Positions 34,511 through 42,518 are shown, counted from the stretch's first letter. The stretch: DNA of 64,000 nucleotides from Enterobacter soli ATCC BAA-2102 (GCF_001654845.1 NZ_LXES01000047.1:1-64000), one strand, 5' to 3'. The notes: a model not told the origin generated them from the sequence alone. Numbers and translations are program-made.

Positions 34511-35362
34511 ATGGTTGATATGACAAAAAATACCACTGAGAAGAAACTCACTCCGGGTGATATTCGTGGCGTGTTCATCCGTTCTAACCTGTTTCAGGGT
34601 TCATGGAACTTCGAACGTATGCAGGCGCTTGGCTTCTGCTTCTCCATGGTACCGGCAATCAAACGCCTGTATCCGGAAAACAACGAAGCACGTCGTCAAG
34701 CGATTAAGCGTCACCTGGAATTCTTCAATACCCATCCTTACGTAGCGGCACCGGTTCTGGGCGTTACCCTGGCGATGGAAGAACAGCGTGCTAACGGCGC
34801 AGAGATTGACGATGGTGCCATCAACGGTATCAAAGTGGGTCTGATGGGGCCGCTGGCAGGCGTGGGCGACCCAATCTTCTGGGGTACTGTTCGTCCGGTA
34901 TTTGCGGCGCTTGGCGCAGGTATCGCGATGAGTGGTAGCCTGCTCGGCCCACTGCTGTTCTTCATCCTGTTCAACGCCGTGCGTCTGCTGACCCGTTACT
35001 ACGGCGTGGCATACGGCTACCGTAAAGGTGTGGACATCGTTAAGGACATGGGCGGCGGCTTCCTGCAAAAACTGACCGAGGGGGCGTCTATTCTCGGCCT
35101 CTTTGTCATGGGGGCGCTGGTTAACAAGTGGACGCACGTGAACATCCCGCTGGTGGTGTCGACCATTACTGGTCAGGATGGTCAGACTCGCGTTACCACG
35201 GTGCAAACCATTCTGGATCAGCTGATGCCAGGCCTGGTTCCACTGCTGTTGACCTTCGCCTGTATGTGGCTGCTGCGTAAGAAAGTTAACCCACTGTGGA
35301 TCATCGTTGGCTTCTTCGTCATCGGTATCGCGGGCTACGCTGTCGGCTTGCTGGGTCTGTAA
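34511..35362 (+). CDS. manZ: ManZ, mannose PTS enzyme IID
   Basis: Partner membrane subunit of ManY. 283 aa from the ATG at 34511, with aggtga correctly spaced; a GTG at 34502 would add three residues. Signature stretches FLRSNLFQGSWNFER-like (IRSNLFQGSWNFERMQ), LGVTLAMEEQRANG and LMGPLAGVGDPIFWGT. C-terminal helix IIVGFFVIGIAGYAVGLLGL. Last gene of the operon, closed by a strong terminator. Confidence 0.96.
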   Translation: MVDMTKNTTEKKLTPGDIRGVFIRSNLFQGSWNFERMQALGFCFSMVPAIKRLYPENNEARRQAIKRHLEFFNTHPYVAAPVLGVTLAMEEQRANGAEIDDGAINGIKVGLMGPLAGVGDPIFWGTVRPVFAALGAGIAMSGSLLGPLLFFILFNAVRLLTRYYGVAYGYRKGVDIVKDMGGGFLQKLTEGASILGLFVMGALVNKWTHVNIPLVVSTITGQDGQTRVTTVQTILDQLMPGLVPLLLTFACMWLLRKKVNPLWIIVGFFVIGIAGYAVGLLGL

Positions 35363-35377
35363 GTTACTGCGTTATAT

Positions 35378-35403
35378 ACCGGGGGCTTGCCCCCGGTTTT
35401 TTT
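35378..35403 (+). terminator. Terminator of manXYZ
   Basis: ccggggg (35379-35385), loop cttg, cccccgg (35390-35396), then a run of seven T. Confidence 0.95.
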
Positions 35404-35416
35404 ATCTGGAGGATGA

Positions 35417-35875
35417 ATGACTGCCACGGACATCGTACTGGTTCTTTTTATTGCCGCCCTTCTGGCTTACGCCATTTATGATGAGTTCATCATGCCCCGC
35501 CGCCATGGCGAATCGTTGCTCACCATCCCTCTTCTGCGCCGTAACCGCATCGATGCCGTCATCTTTGTGGGTTTACTGGTCATTCTGATTTACAACAACA
35601 CCATGAGTCACGGTGCATTATTAACCACATGGTTATTATGTGCGCTGGTATTAATGGCGATTTATTTGTTCTGGGTCCGCTCACCAAAGATCATCTTTAA
35701 AAGTCAGGGATTTTTCTTTGCCAATGTGTGGATAGAATATAACCGCATTAAAGAGATGAATTTATCGGAAGATGGTGTTCTGGTGATGCAATTAGAACAA
35801 CGCCGCCTGCTTATTCGGGTCAAGAATATTGAAGACCTTGAAAAGATATACAAATTACTCGTTAAAACTCAATAA
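35417..35875 (+). CDS. yobD: YobD, UPF0266 membrane protein
   Basis: Inner-membrane protein of the DUF986/UPF0266 family, function unknown. 152 aa, E. coli length. Three hydrophobic segments in the first 100 residues (DIVLVLFIAALLAYAIYDEF; AVIFVGLLVILIYNN; LLCALVLMAIYLFW), then a cytoplasmic region FFANVWIEYNRIKEMNLSEDG. It begins about 20 bases after the manXYZ terminator with ggagg ahead. Confidence 0.92.
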   Translation: MTATDIVLVLFIAALLAYAIYDEFIMPRRHGESLLTIPLLRRNRIDAVIFVGLLVILIYNNTMSHGALLTTWLLCALVLMAIYLFWVRSPKIIFKSQGFFFANVWIEYNRIKEMNLSEDGVLVMQLEQRRLLIRVKNIEDLEKIYKLLVKTQ

Positions 35876-35883
35876 GTTACATT

Positions 35884-35942
35884 TATAGCACTGGCTATAT
35901 ATTGCGGTATTTTCACGCAAAGAATATAGCCTTAGCTATATT
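35884..35942 (+). promoter_or_regulatory. Two MntR-like boxes upstream of mntP
   Basis: tatagc-actg-gctata (35884-35899) and aatatagc-ctta-gctatatt (35923-35942). Both carry the half-site pair TAGC-N4-GCTA of the MntR consensus (AACATAGC-N4-GCTATGTT as I recall it). Their centres are 41 bases apart, about four helical turns. MntR activates mntP in E. coli when manganese is high, so paired activator sites are inferred. Confidence 0.65.
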
Positions 35943-35997
35943 AAGAACCCCAAAAACACTTATATTCATTAACGATAACTTTACGCTTAAATCTAAA

Positions 35998-36012
35998 TGA
36001 AAATCGTTATCA
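35998..36012 (+). promoter_or_regulatory. Fur-box-like site upstream of mntP
   Basis: tgaaaatcgttatca matches the Fur core TGATAATnATTATCA at 12 of 14 defined positions. It lies between the MntR-like boxes and the riboswitch, near the expected promoter, suggesting a second metal input. Confidence 0.5.
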
Positions 36013-36079
36013 ACTAGTTAATAGAATAATACTTTTCTGTTGTTGTTTTATATTCTAAAAATATGTTAAGGTTGCGCCC

Positions 36080-36204
36080 GTCGTTGGGGAGTAGCTGATT
36101 TCCTGTTTTCCAGGAAATGTACGTGTCAACATGCTCGTTGAAAAACGTGGCGCGTACGGATCTTTCTGCACAGTTGCTGTGTACGAAAAGATCAGGCGAG
36201 ACCA
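36080..36204 (+). ncRNA. yybP-ykoY manganese riboswitch (mntP leader)
   Basis: The leader contains the class hallmarks ggggagtagctgatt (about 36086-36100) and aggcgagacc (36194-36203), with intervening hairpins (gatttcctgttttccaggaaat; cacagttgctgtg). This motif binds Mn2+ and exposes the mntP ribosome-binding site. mntP starts 72 bases later with only a weak Shine-Dalgarno, consistent with translational control. Confidence 0.93.
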
Positions 36205-36275
36205 TAGATACATTAACTGCTGTTTACTGGGGGCAGTGATGTGTCATATGGATATCTCCCGGTCTGGACGCTCTT

Positions 36276-36842
36276 ATGAATATCTCTGCAACAATTCTTC
36301 TTGCTTTCGGCATGTCCATGGATGCTTTTGCAGCCTCCATTGGTAAAGGCGCCACTCTCCACAAACCTAAATTCTCAGAAGCGTTACGCACCGGTCTTAT
36401 CTTTGGTGCCATCGAAACGCTGACGCCGCTGATTGGCTGGGGTCTGGGAATGCTTGCCAGTCAGTTCGTCCTGGAGTGGAACCACTGGATCGCCTTTGTT
36501 CTGCTGGTGTTCCTCGGCGGGCGAATGGTTATCGAAGGTTTTCGCGGCAACAGCGATGAAGATGAAGCGCCGCAGCATCGCCATGGCTTCTGGTTGCTGG
36601 TCACGACAGCCATCGCGACAAGTCTTGACGCGATGGCTGTGGGGGTAGGACTGGCATTCCTTCAGGTGAACATCATCGCCACCGCTCTGGCGATTGGCTG
36701 TGCCACCCTGATTATGTCAACGCTCGGCATAATGGTTGGCCGCTTTATCGGCCCGCTGCTTGGTAAGCGAGCCGAAATTCTGGGCGGTATCGTGTTAATT
36801 GGGATTGGTGCCCAAATCCTGTGGGCACACTTCGCCGGTTAA
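36276..36842 (+). CDS. mntP: MntP, manganese exporter
   Basis: Inner-membrane Mn2+ efflux pump protecting against manganese toxicity. 188 aa, six transmembrane helices. The two DxxA-type motifs are intact: Asp16 in SMDAFAASIG and Asp118 in SLDAMAVGVG. An acidic-histidine loop (DEDEAPQHRH) joins the two repeats. Controlled by the upstream riboswitch and MntR-like boxes. Its stop overlaps that of convergent rlmA in the four bases ttaa. Confidence 0.96.
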   Translation: MNISATILLAFGMSMDAFAASIGKGATLHKPKFSEALRTGLIFGAIETLTPLIGWGLGMLASQFVLEWNHWIAFVLLVFLGGRMVIEGFRGNSDEDEAPQHRHGFWLLVTTAIATSLDAMAVGVGLAFLQVNIIATALAIGCATLIMSTLGIMVGRFIGPLLGKRAEILGGIVLIGIGAQILWAHFAG

Positions 36843-37651
36843 ACTTCGCGCTGCCAGCAGTGGATACTGAAATCCGTCTGGCAGCAAAACTCGTCCTGTT
36901 CCGCTAACGTTTCCCACACAACCGGTTTCGCCCGCCACGCAAAAGGCGTCATTTGCAGCAAGGCTACCGCTTCATCCCCTTTGAGTTTCATCTCATACGC
37001 GACCGTCTGTTCCTGTTGCAGGCTAAAACCCGCCAGCTGTTCAGAATGCGGAGCATGTAAACGCACGTCATCGTAAATCAAACCTTTCAGCTCCATCAGA
37101 TGACGTGGGCCCGGCGTAACGGTAATCACCCAGCCACCGGGTTTAACGACCCGTGCCAGCTCTTCGGCTTTACAGGGCGCATAAATTCGCACCACGGCGT
37201 CCATGCTGGCATCCTCAAACGGCAGGCGATGGCTGGACGCTACGCAGAACGTCACCAATGAATAGCGCCTGGCCGCCGCGCGGATAGCCACTTTAGAGAC
37301 ATCCAGGCCATAAGTTTCAGCGCCCTTCTCGCGAGCCACATCAGCAAACAACGCCGTGTAGTACCCCTCACCACAGCCGATATCCAGAATAGCTGAAGGC
37401 GTCGATAGGTTGTCTGTCAGAAGCTGTGCAACGGTGTCTCTCAGGGGTTGATAATGCCCGGCATCCAGAAACGCGCGGCGCGCCTGCATCATCTCTGCGC
37501 TGTCACCCGGGTCGCGCGAGCGCTTATGTTGCACCGGAAGAAGATTCACATAGCCCTCTTTCGCCATATCAAACTGGTGCCCTTGCGGGCAGGTAAAACT
37601 TTTCTCAGAACGCGTCAGGCGCGCGTGGCAAAGTGGGCAACTGAAGGACAT
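36839..37651 (-). CDS. rlmA: RlmA, 23S rRNA guanine-N1-methyltransferase
   Basis: Methylates 23S rRNA G745 using S-adenosylmethionine. 270 aa from the ATG at 37651 with ggag upstream; an upstream in-frame codon at 37666 is less likely. N-terminal zinc finger (Cys5, Cys8, Cys21, His25) for rRNA recognition, then a Rossmann methyltransferase domain with SAM motif ILDIGCGEGYYTALF. Convergent with mntP, sharing the ttaa stop overlap. Confidence 0.95.
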   Translation of the reverse strand: MSFSCPLCHARLTRSEKSFTCPQGHQFDMAKEGYVNLLPVQHKRSRDPGDSAEMMQARRAFLDAGHYQPLRDTVAQLLTDNLSTPSAILDIGCGEGYYTALFADVAREKGAETYGLDVSKVAIRAAARRYSLVTFCVASSHRLPFEDASMDAVVRIYAPCKAEELARVVKPGGWVITVTPGPRHLMELKGLIYDDVRLHAPHSEQLAGFSLQQEQTVAYEMKLKGDEAVALLQMTPFAWRAKPVVWETLAEQDEFCCQTDFSIHCWQREV

Positions 37652-37716
37652 GGTGACTCCGGGCAATCATAAAGGGCGAAAGTGTACCGCTATTCGCCCG
37701 GGTTATAAACGCCTGG

Positions 37717-39435
37717 CTAACGCATGACGATAAGGTGAGTGGAATCCGCCGCTAAACCATCAGGTTTGACGTTTTCAAGACGTAGCACGTTCCCCATGAT
37801 CTCGCTGAAAACCGGTGCTGATACCGCCCCGCCGTAATAATCCCCGTTTTGCGGATCGTTAATCACCACCACTAGCGCAAAACGCGGCTGGCTGGCGGGC
37901 GCAACGCCTGCGGTGTAAGCCACGTATTTATTGACATATTTACCGTCATCGCCGATTTTTTTCGCCGTCCCGGTTTTAACCGCGACACGATAATCGCGTA
38001 CCGCCGCCTTAATGCCACCGCCGCCCGGCAGCGCCACGCTTTCCATCATATGTTCGACTTCATGGGCTATCTCCTCAGACATCACCCTGTGCCCGATGAC
38101 CGGAGGATCAATTCGGGTTATCGACAGAGGCCGCTCCAGGCCAAAGCTGCCGATGGTGGCGTAAACATGCGCCAGTTGCAGCGGCGTGACCATCAGCCCA
38201 TAGCCGAACGCGAAGGTTGCCCGGTCGAGCTGGCTCCAGAATTTACGCTGTGGCAGCAAGCCAGAGCTTTCCCCCGTTAAGCCAAGCCCGGTGTTCGTGC
38301 CAAAACCAAAGTTTTTATAGGTATCGAGCAATCGCTGGATCGGCATCGCCAGCGAGAGACGCGACACACCCGTGTCGCTCGATTTTTGCAGGATCCCGGT
38401 CATCGTCAGTTCCGGGTAATACCCCACATCACGGATGCGATGGCCATCAAGCATGTACGGATGGGTATCTATCACGCTGTCTGGCTGTACCAGACCTTGC
38501 TGTAATGCGGTCATCAGCACCAGAGGTTTGACGGTAGAGCCAGGTTCAAAGGTGTCACTGATGGCGCGATTGCGAAAATCGTTCAGCGTCGCCCCATCGC
38601 GGTTGTTCGGGTTGAAATCAGGGAAACTCGCCATCGCCAGGATCTCGCCCGTCTGCACATTAATCAGTACGGAGGCGCCTGATTCGGCTTTATTCCACGC
38701 GACAGCGTTATCCAGCGCATCTTCCGTAATGGTTTGCAGACGCTCATCAATACTCAGCTGGATGTTGTGCGCTGGAACCGGCGCTATCTCTGTCAGATTT
38801 TCAACTACGCGGCCGTAGCGGTCTTCCCTCACCTGCCTGACGCCGGCTTTCCCCGAAAGTTGTGCGTTAAAGCTTTTCTCGACCCCTTCAATACCCTGCC
38901 CGTCAATATTCGTGAACCCTATCAGGTTGGCCGCCACATGACCGGCAGGATAAAAGCGCCGCGATTCATCGCGCAAATTGATGCCTGGCAGATTCAGTTT
39001 ATCGATCCATTGTGCCTGGGAAGGGTCAACCTGACGGGCAAGATAGATAAAGCGTCCCTGCGGGGTGCTGTTAATTCGGGCAGAGAGTGTGCCAAGGGAG
39101 AGATGCAGCGCATTCGCCAGCGCCTGCCAGCGTTCGTCAAACCCCACACCGCCTTTTGCCAGCACAGTTTTCGGGTCAGCCCAGACGGCTCTTACCGGTA
39201 CACTGACGGCAAGCGGTCGATTTTCCCTGTCGACAATCATCCCGCGCGGTGCATCAATCGCCACCTCACGCAGCGAGCGCATATCTTCCTGCTTAACGAG
39301 ATTGTCAGGTTTAATGATTTGCAACCAGGCAACACGGCCCAGTAAGAAAGCCAGACTACAAAAAATAGCAAGACACAGCAGCGCAAAACGAGCCGGGGTG
39401 AAGTTTCCGGCTGTCGTTATCGTTTTCTTTTTCAC
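37717..39435 (-). CDS. FtsI-like peptidoglycan transpeptidase (PBP3 paralogue)
   Basis: Class B penicillin-binding protein closely resembling FtsI, with a short cytoplasmic tail, one membrane helix (RFALLCLAIFCSLAFLLGRVAWLQ), a pedestal domain and a transpeptidase domain. From the GTG at 39435 it is 572 aa: nucleophile motif STVK at 300-303, second motif SSD at 352-354 where FtsI has SSN, and KTG at 487-489. A TTG at 39459 would add eight residues. The true ftsI sits in the dcw cluster, so this is an extra copy. Its place beside rlmA matches the Salmonella PBP3SAL gene, which supports division in acid, intracellular conditions. E. coli K-12 lacks it here. Confidence 0.9.
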   Translation of the reverse strand: MKKKTITTAGNFTPARFALLCLAIFCSLAFLLGRVAWLQIIKPDNLVKQEDMRSLREVAIDAPRGMIVDRENRPLAVSVPVRAVWADPKTVLAKGGVGFDERWQALANALHLSLGTLSARINSTPQGRFIYLARQVDPSQAQWIDKLNLPGINLRDESRRFYPAGHVAANLIGFTNIDGQGIEGVEKSFNAQLSGKAGVRQVREDRYGRVVENLTEIAPVPAHNIQLSIDERLQTITEDALDNAVAWNKAESGASVLINVQTGEILAMASFPDFNPNNRDGATLNDFRNRAISDTFEPGSTVKPLVLMTALQQGLVQPDSVIDTHPYMLDGHRIRDVGYYPELTMTGILQKSSDTGVSRLSLAMPIQRLLDTYKNFGFGTNTGLGLTGESSGLLPQRKFWSQLDRATFAFGYGLMVTPLQLAHVYATIGSFGLERPLSITRIDPPVIGHRVMSEEIAHEVEHMMESVALPGGGGIKAAVRDYRVAVKTGTAKKIGDDGKYVNKYVAYTAGVAPASQPRFALVVVINDPQNGDYYGGAVSAPVFSEIMGNVLRLENVKPDGLAADSTHLIVMR

Positions 39436-39579
39436 CTGAACCCCAGGTCCGTTAAACAACGCTCTGATTTAACGGGAAAAGGCTGGCTGACGCGGTGAAA
39501 ACAATGCTAATAACCTCGTAGCTTTGCAACAAGTTGCTAACAAGGCGTTCATTCGTAATATTTTGAAAGATAAGGCAAT

Positions 39580-39606
39580 AAAAAAGCCCCGCATAAGCGA
39601 GGCTTT
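39580..39606 (-). terminator. Terminator of yobF-cspC
   Basis: aagccccgc (39584-39592) and gcgaggctt (39597-39605) form the stem; on the minus strand a T-run follows. Confidence 0.88.
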
Positions 39607-39653
39607 ATATCTGAGATCGAAGCGCAGAAGCACTTCAGTCAGCAGTGGTTCGA

Positions 39654-39863
39654 TCAGATAGCAGTTACGTTAACTGCAGCTGGGCCTTTCTGGCCGTCCT
39701 GAATTTCGAACTCAACGTTCTGGCCTTCAGCCAGAGTTTTGAAGCCGTTACCCTGGATTGCAGAGAAGTGTACGAACACATCTTTGCTGCCGTCAGCAGG
39801 AGTAATGAAACCAAAACCTTTAGACTCGTTGAACCACTTAACTTGACCTTTAATCTTTGCCAT
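39654..39863 (-). CDS. cspC: CspC, cold-shock-type RNA chaperone
   Basis: 69-residue single OB-fold protein with RNP1 (KGFGFITP) and RNP2 (VFVHFSAI). It binds single-stranded RNA, prevents terminator structures and in E. coli helps stabilise rpoS mRNA; constitutive rather than cold-induced. It appears identical to E. coli CspC as remembered. ATG at 39863 with aaggaatt upstream. Downstream of yobF on one transcript. Confidence 0.98.
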
Positions 39864-39888
39864 TTGCAAAATTCCTTAGAGTGTTTTC

Positions 39889-40020
39889 TTAGCCCGCAGG
39901 CATTGACTTAGATAAAACTGAGACATTACTGCTTGAGGCACTAATATAAGGTTCGGCAGAGAAGCGGTATTCAACGACAACGTGTTTACTCAGGACTTCT
40001 TTACTGAAAATGCCACACAT
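39889..40020 (-). CDS. yobF: YobF, small heat-responsive protein
   Basis: 43-residue protein beginning MCGIFSKEVLSKHVVVEYRF and ending SKSMPAG, matching the N-terminal two thirds of E. coli YobF (47 aa); the end differs. E. coli YobF accumulates after heat shock, controlled after transcription, and its function is unknown. It lies 25 bases upstream of cspC on the same strand; the pair is a known operon. Start ATG 40020, with gaggt upstream at rather long spacing. Confidence 0.85.
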   Translation of the reverse strand: MCGIFSKEVLSKHVVVEYRFSAEPYISASSSNVSVLSKSMPAG

Positions 40021-40547
40021 AAACAGAACTGTACCTCGTTTGACCCAAAACGTGTTATCACACACAACGTTAATTATGGCAAGCCATTTTTAAACGTGTC
40101 TCGATCCGCCGCACAAATTCTGGCGCTGCCTCGCAACCTTCTGCACAATTATGCGCAATGTTTGCGGCCAGCATTACCAGCCTGAACTGCCTTAACGATG
40201 TTTTCACAACCGCTGTAATCTAAGACTTTTTTACCTTAGCTCAACCACTTCGGTGCGTCCAGCGCCGGGCAACAGAATCCTCCATGCAATGATTGAGTTA
40301 GAACAAATTGTGAAAAGTTATGCTTAAATCATTGCAACGTACCGGTACCGTTGTAATGAAAATACGTTGTTAATAAACCCGCCCAAATTGTATTAAAATT
40401 CACCGCTTAATAAATATCGTTATGCACCAAAATAATGAAATTTTTATGACTCTGCCTCAAAAGAAGGCAAGCAAAACGTTTCGATAAAAATAAAACTCTC
40501 GTTGATTGATTAAAATACAGAATATATGCAACACAACAGCGCTGCGT
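40021..40547. other. 527-base A/T-rich gap upstream of yobF
   Basis: The region between yobF and the MBL-fold gene should hold the yobF-cspC promoter and leader on its left side and the 3' end of the hydrolase transcript on its right. The most distinct element is the palindrome at 40331-40357. I find no convincing ORF, terminator or known sRNA. Confidence 0.5.
40331..40357. repeat. Palindromic element in the yobF upstream gap
   Basis: attgcaacg (40331-40339) and cgttgtaat (40349-40357) pair over nine positions with one wobble; the loop region contains the 10-bp palindrome gtaccggtac. No T-run follows, so an operator or processed stem is more likely than a terminator. Confidence 0.4.
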
Positions 40548-41537
40548 TTAGAAGGGTAAATATTCACCAATTTTCAGTGTCCTGAATGAATCATTAACTG
40601 GTGCTAAATTAGCGAGCGCCTGATTTAACTCCTGCACAGGTTCTTCCAGCGATTCATCCCCCAGTTCAAACACGCCCCAGTGAATAGGAAACACCAGCGG
40701 CGCACCCAGTTGTTGCCATAAGGCAACGGCGGATTGTGGGTCCATATGATGTACGGACATGAACCAGCGTGGTGCATACGCGCCAACCGGCAATGCGGCA
40801 GCGTCAATCTTGCCAAGGCGTTCGGGGATAGTGAGCAGCTCTGGCGTATACCCCGTATCACCGCTGAACCAGAAGCGATGATAACGGCTTTCAAACACCC
40901 AGCCACACCAGAGAGAGCGATTTCGGTTCCATGGCGTGCGCATACTCCAGTGCTGCGCAGGTACAGCCGTCAGCGTCATACCCTGCCAGCTGATGCTCTG
41001 CCACCAGTCGAGTTCAGTCACATTTTTTGCCCCCCGACGACGAAACCAGCTCGCCAGGCTTAATGGCACAAACACGTGCAGATCGGGGAAACGACGCAAC
41101 AGATGACGAACGGTGGCGGCATCAAGGTGATCATAATGATTATGGGAAATAACCAGAGCATCAAGCTGCGGGAGTTTATCGACTGAGATAGCCGGGGGCG
41201 TTTTACGCTCGGGCCCAACAAAAGGTAACGGCGAGGCGCGTCGGGAAAAAACGGGGTCCGTCAGGATATAATTCCCGTCCATACGCAACAGCATACTGGC
41301 ATGGCCCAGCCACCATACGCCATCTTCAGGTAATGTGTTAAGGATTACAGGCTGCCACCACTGATTGAGAAAGGCGTCATAGCCCAATGCGGGAGGTTTA
41401 GGCAACCCGGCGGATTTCCGCTCTTTTCGCCAGCGATCAACATCGCCCTGCTGATGGCCAGCGGGGAGAGTATTACGAAAACCAGCGGGGGTGTGATGCT
41501 TCAGGGAGGGGTCATACCAGGGATTTTTCCAGACCAC
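40548..41537 (-). CDS. MBL-fold metallo-hydrolase (RomA/NAPE-PLD-like)
   Basis: Predicted zinc-dependent hydrolase of the beta-lactamase-fold superfamily, closest in layout to the UlaG/NAPE-phospholipase-D-like group and to Enterobacter RomA. Motifs: WWLGHASMLL, ILTDPVFS, the metal signature HNHYDHLD, SGDTGYTPE and the C-terminal FPIHWGVFELGDE. About 329 aa from the GTG at 41537, which has gggagg upstream; a GTG at 41543 is also possible. No signal peptide. It lies 23 bases downstream of yebO on the same strand. E. coli K-12 has no gene here, so it is an insertion relative to that genome. Substrate unknown. Confidence 0.85.
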   Translation of the reverse strand: MVWKNPWYDPSLKHHTPAGFRNTLPAGHQQGDVDRWRKERKSAGLPKPPALGYDAFLNQWWQPVILNTLPEDGVWWLGHASMLLRMDGNYILTDPVFSRRASPLPFVGPERKTPPAISVDKLPQLDALVISHNHYDHLDAATVRHLLRRFPDLHVFVPLSLASWFRRRGAKNVTELDWWQSISWQGMTLTAVPAQHWSMRTPWNRNRSLWCGWVFESRYHRFWFSGDTGYTPELLTIPERLGKIDAAALPVGAYAPRWFMSVHHMDPQSAVALWQQLGAPLVFPIHWGVFELGDESLEEPVQELNQALANLAPVNDSFRTLKIGEYLPF

Positions 41538-41560
41538 AGCCACCTCCCGTGAATCACAGA

Positions 41561-41851
41561 TTAACGTTCAGCCACCAGGCGAATAAAATCGTCGTCTTGC
41601 TCTTTATCTTCAACAACCGCTTCTTTTGCTTCTTCTTTCTCTTCTGGCTCGTTAGCTTCGCACAGACGGCGCAGTAAGGCATTCTGTCGTTTCTGCTGAT
41701 CGAGCAACGCTTCCAGTAACTCAATTTGCTCGTTCGTGCGAGAACTGGCACGGTTTACGAAGAACCACAGAACCAAACCCACAACCAGAATAACCAACGA
41801 GACAACCAGGGACGCCATACTCAGCAGCCCTGAATTTAGTAACTCACCCAT
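41561..41851 (-). CDS. yebO: YebO, small membrane protein
   Basis: 96 aa, function unknown. One transmembrane helix (MASLVVSLVILVVGLVLWFF) near the N-terminus, a conserved coiled-coil-like stretch NEQIELLEALLDQQKRQNALLRRL, an acidic linker rich in Glu and Lys, and the end FIRLVAER. Length and position downstream of mgrB match E. coli. Confidence 0.92.
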   Translation of the reverse strand: MGELLNSGLLSMASLVVSLVILVVGLVLWFFVNRASSRTNEQIELLEALLDQQKRQNALLRRLCEANEPEEKEEAKEAVVEDKEQDDDFIRLVAER

Positions 41852-41925
41852 TTCACCACCTCAATAAAAATGTCTATTTTACCACTGGCGCGAAGGAAGG
41901 AAATCACCTTGAGAAAAAATGCGTC

Positions 41926-42069
41926 TTACCACGGAATAAACTTATTGATTGCACAAACGCCACTGAAGAACTGTACATCCTGATCGCACATCACATTGAT
42001 AGTCTGCGTCCATAGCACCACGCACGCTATCAGCACGATAACCAGAATTACCCAGCGTATTTTTTTCAC
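41926..42069 (-). CDS. mgrB: MgrB, PhoQ feedback inhibitor
   Basis: 47-residue bitopic inner-membrane protein that represses the PhoQ sensor kinase; its loss causes polymyxin resistance in clinical Enterobacteriaceae. N-terminus MKKIRWVILVIVLIACVVL forms the membrane helix. The periplasmic part NVMCDQDVQFFSG carries Cys28 and Cys39, both needed for the disulfide, and the end is INKFIPW. All key residues are present, so the gene looks functional. GTG start at 42069 with ggag upstream. Expected to be PhoP-activated, although the upstream box is not clear. Confidence 0.95.
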   Translation of the reverse strand: MKKIRWVILVIVLIACVVLWTQTINVMCDQDVQFFSGVCAINKFIPW

Positions 42070-42229
42070 TCCAAACTCCGTCTTATGACCTGATGCAACC
42101 AGGTTAGCATGGCTATCTTAAACAGGGGCTAACTGTACTGTCATCAAGTCCTTTTCGGAATAGTGCACTTGTTTCATTGCGTAAACCCGTTACGCTTAAA
42201 GGCATGACAACTAACAAAAAGAGGCAATG

Positions 42230-42469
42230 ATGCATTTAATCATTCGCACTATTATTGCACTGGCCATTATCTGGATTGGCCTGTTATTAACTGGATACGG
42301 TGTACTTGTGGGAAGCACAGAAAATGCGGCGGGCTTAGGCATTCAGTGTAAGTATGTGACCGCTCGTGGGGTAAGCACGGCACAATACCTGCATTCAGAT
42401 AGCGGTTTCATTGGGTTAACCAACTGCCCGGTGCTGCGCAAGATGACGGTCGTTATCGATAACGGCTAA
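42230..42469 (+). CDS. yobH: YobH, small exported/membrane protein
   Basis: 79 aa from the second ATG (42230), which fits agagg better; a first ATG lies at 42227. One N-terminal hydrophobic segment (IIRTIIALAIIWIGLLLTGYGVLV), then a short periplasmic part with two conserved cysteines (IQCKYVTARG and LTNCPVLRK). Function unknown. It stands between mgrB and kdgR as in E. coli. Confidence 0.9.
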   Translation: MHLIIRTIIALAIIWIGLLLTGYGVLVGSTENAAGLGIQCKYVTARGVSTAQYLHSDSGFIGLTNCPVLRKMTVVIDNG

Positions 42470-42490
42470 CACCGCAACGGGAATTCACAA

Positions 42491-42518
42491 AAAACGCCGC
42501 GATTACGCGGCGTTTTTT
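42491..42518. terminator. Bidirectional terminator between yobH and kdgR
   Basis: aaaacgccgcg (42491-42501), loop atta, cgcggcgtttt (42506-42516), with T-runs on both strands. Confidence 0.93.

Noticed and set aside
42118..42134. PhoP box for mgrB
   Set aside because: Only one half site matches well, so I did not list it as a feature.
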